Assembly: GCA_022497145.1 (NCBI GenBank)
Contig: MU385956.1
Location: forward strand, 1 to 64,000
Direction: 5' to 3'
Length of the DNA: 64,000 nucleotides
DNA from: Rostrohypoxylon terebratum
Taxonomy: Eukaryota > Ascomycota > Sordariomycetes > Xylariales > Hypoxylaceae
Shown: positions 61,660 to 64,000 of the stretch, piece by piece
How positions within the stretch are numbered: position 1 is the stretch's first letter
Layout of the letters: the number at the start of each line of letters is the position of its first letter
Translations under genes and position numbers: made by a program
The notes under the pieces: model-generated
Told to the model about the DNA's origin: nothing
The model's input: the letters and a program-made list of their open reading frames with translations, nothing else
Database searches by the model: none

Positions 61660-62644
61660 TCACTCACTCAAGAGAAAATTCCCGCACAACTCGTTAAACC
61701 TCTCCCGCTGCTCCCAATGAGTCATGTGGCTCGAATTGCTCAAGGTAACCCATTTGACCTTGGTAATAGTCCTGAACCATGGCTCAATACAAAGATCCAT
61801 CGCCTCGTCCTGATCGCCATTGATAAGCAGCGCCTCTACCTCGATATTGTGTGCTTCCTTCCACGGCTCCCAATCCTTGAAGCTACCCACAATAGTAAAT
61901 TCTGAAGGCCCTTGCCTAAAAAGCTGAGTTAGCTGCGCTCCAAATTCACAAAAGGGACAGTGACTCAATAGAGACCTACAGAGTGAGGTATGCTGTCGGA
62001 TCTTCTTTTAAGTGACCAAACCCGACCTGGATAGGCTCGGGAAACGGGTCGAGCTTGCAGAAGTGGCGGGCATAAAATACGGCACTGGCCTTCTGGAACT
62101 CCTCGCTTTCGTAGTCACCTTTTCGCTCGCATTCCTCGATGGTTCGTCGGACATCTGGCGGCAACTGAGAAAGGAGGTACTTGCAGCCCTTCGAATATAA
62201 GGGCAAGCTTGCTGGGCCGCCGGCAATAATAAGCTTCTTCAGACCTTTCGGCTTGCGCGAAGCGTACATTCCGCTGAGAATCCCACCCCAACTCTGGCCA
62301 AGAAGAGAGAACCCGACCTCTCGTAGCCGGAGGTGGTCTACCAGATTGTCAAGCTCGGCGATGAAAAGATCTATTGTCCAGAACGACTCATCGCCGGCTT
62401 TCTCCCGGAAGTGGGTGGAGCGACCGCAGCCCACTTGATCGTACAAGACGATCGGGAGCTTATGCTTCTCATACAAGTCAACAAGCGTGACCATGTATTC
62501 GTGGCCGGCACCTGGGCCGCCATGCAAAACAATGAGAGGTGCCGAATCTAGTTTGCCGAAAACCTTATACCATGTTTTACATGGCTTGGATGATCCAGGT
62601 GCCTGGAAGTCCACCTCGCCCTCTCTCACTAAAGGACTGCTCAT
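61660..62644 (-). CDS. Proline-iminopeptidase-like alpha/beta hydrolase
   Basis: Exons 62644-61980 and 61915-61660 (64-nt intron GTAGGT..TTTAG) give 306 residues, restoring the family run TAYLTLQGPSEFTIVG across the junction. Oxyanion motif VLHGGPGAGH (about residues 38-47), nucleophile Ser in GQSWGG, Asp in INGDQDEAMD and His in SSHMTH make a complete triad. This S33/proline-iminopeptidase-related group includes intracellular peptidases and pathway esterases. There is no signal peptide, so it is cytosolic. Its place between the SDR and UstYa-like genes, all minus strand, hints at one pathway. It could hydrolyse an ester or amide intermediate. Confidence 0.85.
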
Positions 62645-63224
62645 ATTAGAGGATCAACAATAATGAATAAGTGACAATAATAGAAGAGATCGTTCCAAAA
62701 GTTGCCTAGTTAAACAGAATATAAGATAGAGAAGTTTATAATGAAGCAGATCGAAAAAAAAGGGCGGAATAAAGGAGGATAGTGTTACCTACCTCTTATC
62801 AAACGCGGGGCTGCGCCGCCCTTGGAATCTCCAAGGTTACCTACTAGGTAGGTACCATATAATAGGTCTCAGTTTATCGACACTCCCTCGAACAGTTTGC
62901 ATAGGTACCTAGGTAGTCTGCCGTCTATACACCGATCGGCCCCGAAGGAGGTTGTGGTCTATCGCCGATCCTCGAGGCATCCAATCAATTATAACGACAG
63001 TTAAATTAAATTAAATTTATATTACTTACCTCTTCCCGGAGCTTATACGTGCCTAGATACGTACCCTAGATAACCTTTGACCGTGTCACATCATCAAGGA
63101 GATCCATTGGGCGGACAATATGCCTAGGTAGGTAGGTACCTTGTGTCTCATTAATTGAGGATTTTGCCACCATCAATGCCAATGTTACAGACACACCTCT
63201 GGAAGCCAATATCAGGTTACCCGA
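62645..63224. other. Intergenic, TAGGTACCTA-rich
   Basis: Motifs at 62843-62858, 62903-62917 and 63124-63140. No gene supported. Confidence 0.5.
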
Positions 63225-63900
63225 TCAGTTCCCCTCAGCCTCCTCTTTGTAGAACGGCCCTGGCCTGAAACTAAACTCCCCGGATCTCAGCGCTCTTGGG
63301 CGCGCCCACCCATCCAAGCTCTCCCACTTCACACAAGTCGTCATAGACTCTAACCTCAGCTCCTTCCCTCCCAGAAAGTTGTCTTCATCTACCCACTCGG
63401 CCGTGTTGAACTCTGAGTTTGCGTGACACATGGCTGCTTGCCGAAGCATGTCGATACAGTGGTCTATGACAATTTTTGTCAGCGAACTCATATGCATCCG
63501 ATACGTATTAGAATAGAACGATGGGTAGACGATACTAACCAGAATGCCTTTTGCCAAATGGTTCTTGGTTGCCGGAACTTTCGATTTCTGGCCCGTAATG
63601 ATCCCAATGAACTACCCTGCGAAGATTATTCAGGCAATGGAGGCTATGAAAGACATGTAATGAAGCCAAGTAATCGCCATGATCGACTTGGACCCTGTTG
63701 GTGGTATTTATACCAAGTTTTCTCATCTCTGCGCCAGAGACTCGTATGTTGAGGGCTTGAAAATAGATTAGATATACTCTCATACATCGCTATTACAAGA
63801 CGAACCATATAGCAAATCAGACCAGGCTGAGTCTAATTCGCTAGAAGGTGGCAGGTTCCATGGATACTGCACCGGCTGCCATTCTTTCCGTAGTTCATAT
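63225..63900 (-). CDS. UstYa-like (DUF3328) oxidase, 5' end outside the window
   Basis: The 3' portion of a minus-strand gene: exons 63463-63225, 63755-63540 and a further exon ending at 63806 whose start is uncertain (about 63900). The readable order is LLGADIQYELRKEWQPVQYP, WSDLLYALNIRVSGAEM, YLASLHVFHSLHCLNNLRR and RHSDHCIDMLRQAAMCHAN. The two HxxHC motifs, HSLHC and HSDHC, are the hallmark of UstYa-type oxidases, which cyclise or hydroxylate fungal ribosomal peptides (ustiloxin, cyclochlorotine-like, phomopsin) and some polyketides. The usual N-terminal membrane helix must lie beyond position 64000. The introns are GTTAGT..CATAG and GTTCGT..TCAAG. Confidence 0.85.
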
Positions 63901-64000
63901 TGTATATCTGCCCCTAGGAGATCTAGTTCACGTCAACCTAAGTGTTATTCGAGTTGTATTGGAAGTTGCTCGTACTTAGCCGGCCTGTCTCTTGCAGATC

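Noticed and set aside
1..64000. CRISPR arrays, bacterial operons or prophage
   Set aside because: Intron structure and gene families are eukaryotic; no regularly spaced repeats other than simple minisatellites.

Overview
The window is nuclear DNA of a filamentous ascomycete, most likely a Sordariomycete. Genes are split by short introns (about 50-120 nt) with GTRAGT-type donors, CTRAC-like branch sites and YAG acceptors. The families present (HMT1-type ABC half-transporter, fungal rhodopsin-domain membrane protein, DHA2 major facilitators, highly reducing PKS, UstYa/DUF3328 oxidase) are typical of that group. All exon coordinates were derived by hand from reading-frame continuity and splice signals. 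No database search was run.

Layout, left to right. 0-12 kb: secreted M28 aminopeptidase, secreted thaumatin-like protein, a small spliced membrane protein (minus), a RING-CH (MARCH-like) ubiquitin ligase, a cupin, and a SIRT6-type sirtuin (minus). A 1.57-kb non-autonomous LTR element with a perfect 5-bp target duplication sits 72 bp upstream of the sirtuin start codon. 12.5-18.8 kb is gene-poor and holds an 18-bp minisatellite and a few short open stretches. 18.9-29.5 kb: an HMT1-type ABC transporter with a C-terminal PAM2 motif and RG-rich tail, the GET-pathway co-chaperone SGT2 (minus), a secreted orphan protein (minus), and a disordered protein that also carries a PAM2-like motif (minus).

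31.4-48.8 kb is a polyketide biosynthetic locus: cytochrome P450, rhodopsin-domain membrane protein (minus), 14-TM DHA2 exporter, and a 2553-residue highly reducing PKS (KS-AT-DH-cMT-ER-KR-ACP, no release domain). The PKS would build a reduced, C-methylated chain, the P450 could oxidise it and the MFS export it. No pathway transcription factor or trans-acting thioesterase was found in this block.

51.7-55.6 kb returns to housekeeping genes (F-box/LRR protein, mitochondrial Jac1/HscB). 56.3-64 kb is a second accessory-looking block, all on the minus strand: DHA2 transporter, 3-ketodihydrosphingosine-reductase-type SDR, proline-iminopeptidase-like hydrolase and a UstYa-like oxidase cut by the window end. 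Whether it belongs to the PKS pathway cannot be decided from sequence alone.

The most notable observations are the PAM2 motif on an ABC transporter, switchable by retention of one intron; the LTR element at the sirtuin promoter with its internal hairpin modules; a GC-AG intron inside the ABC nucleotide-binding domain; and altered motif residues in the PKS and P450.
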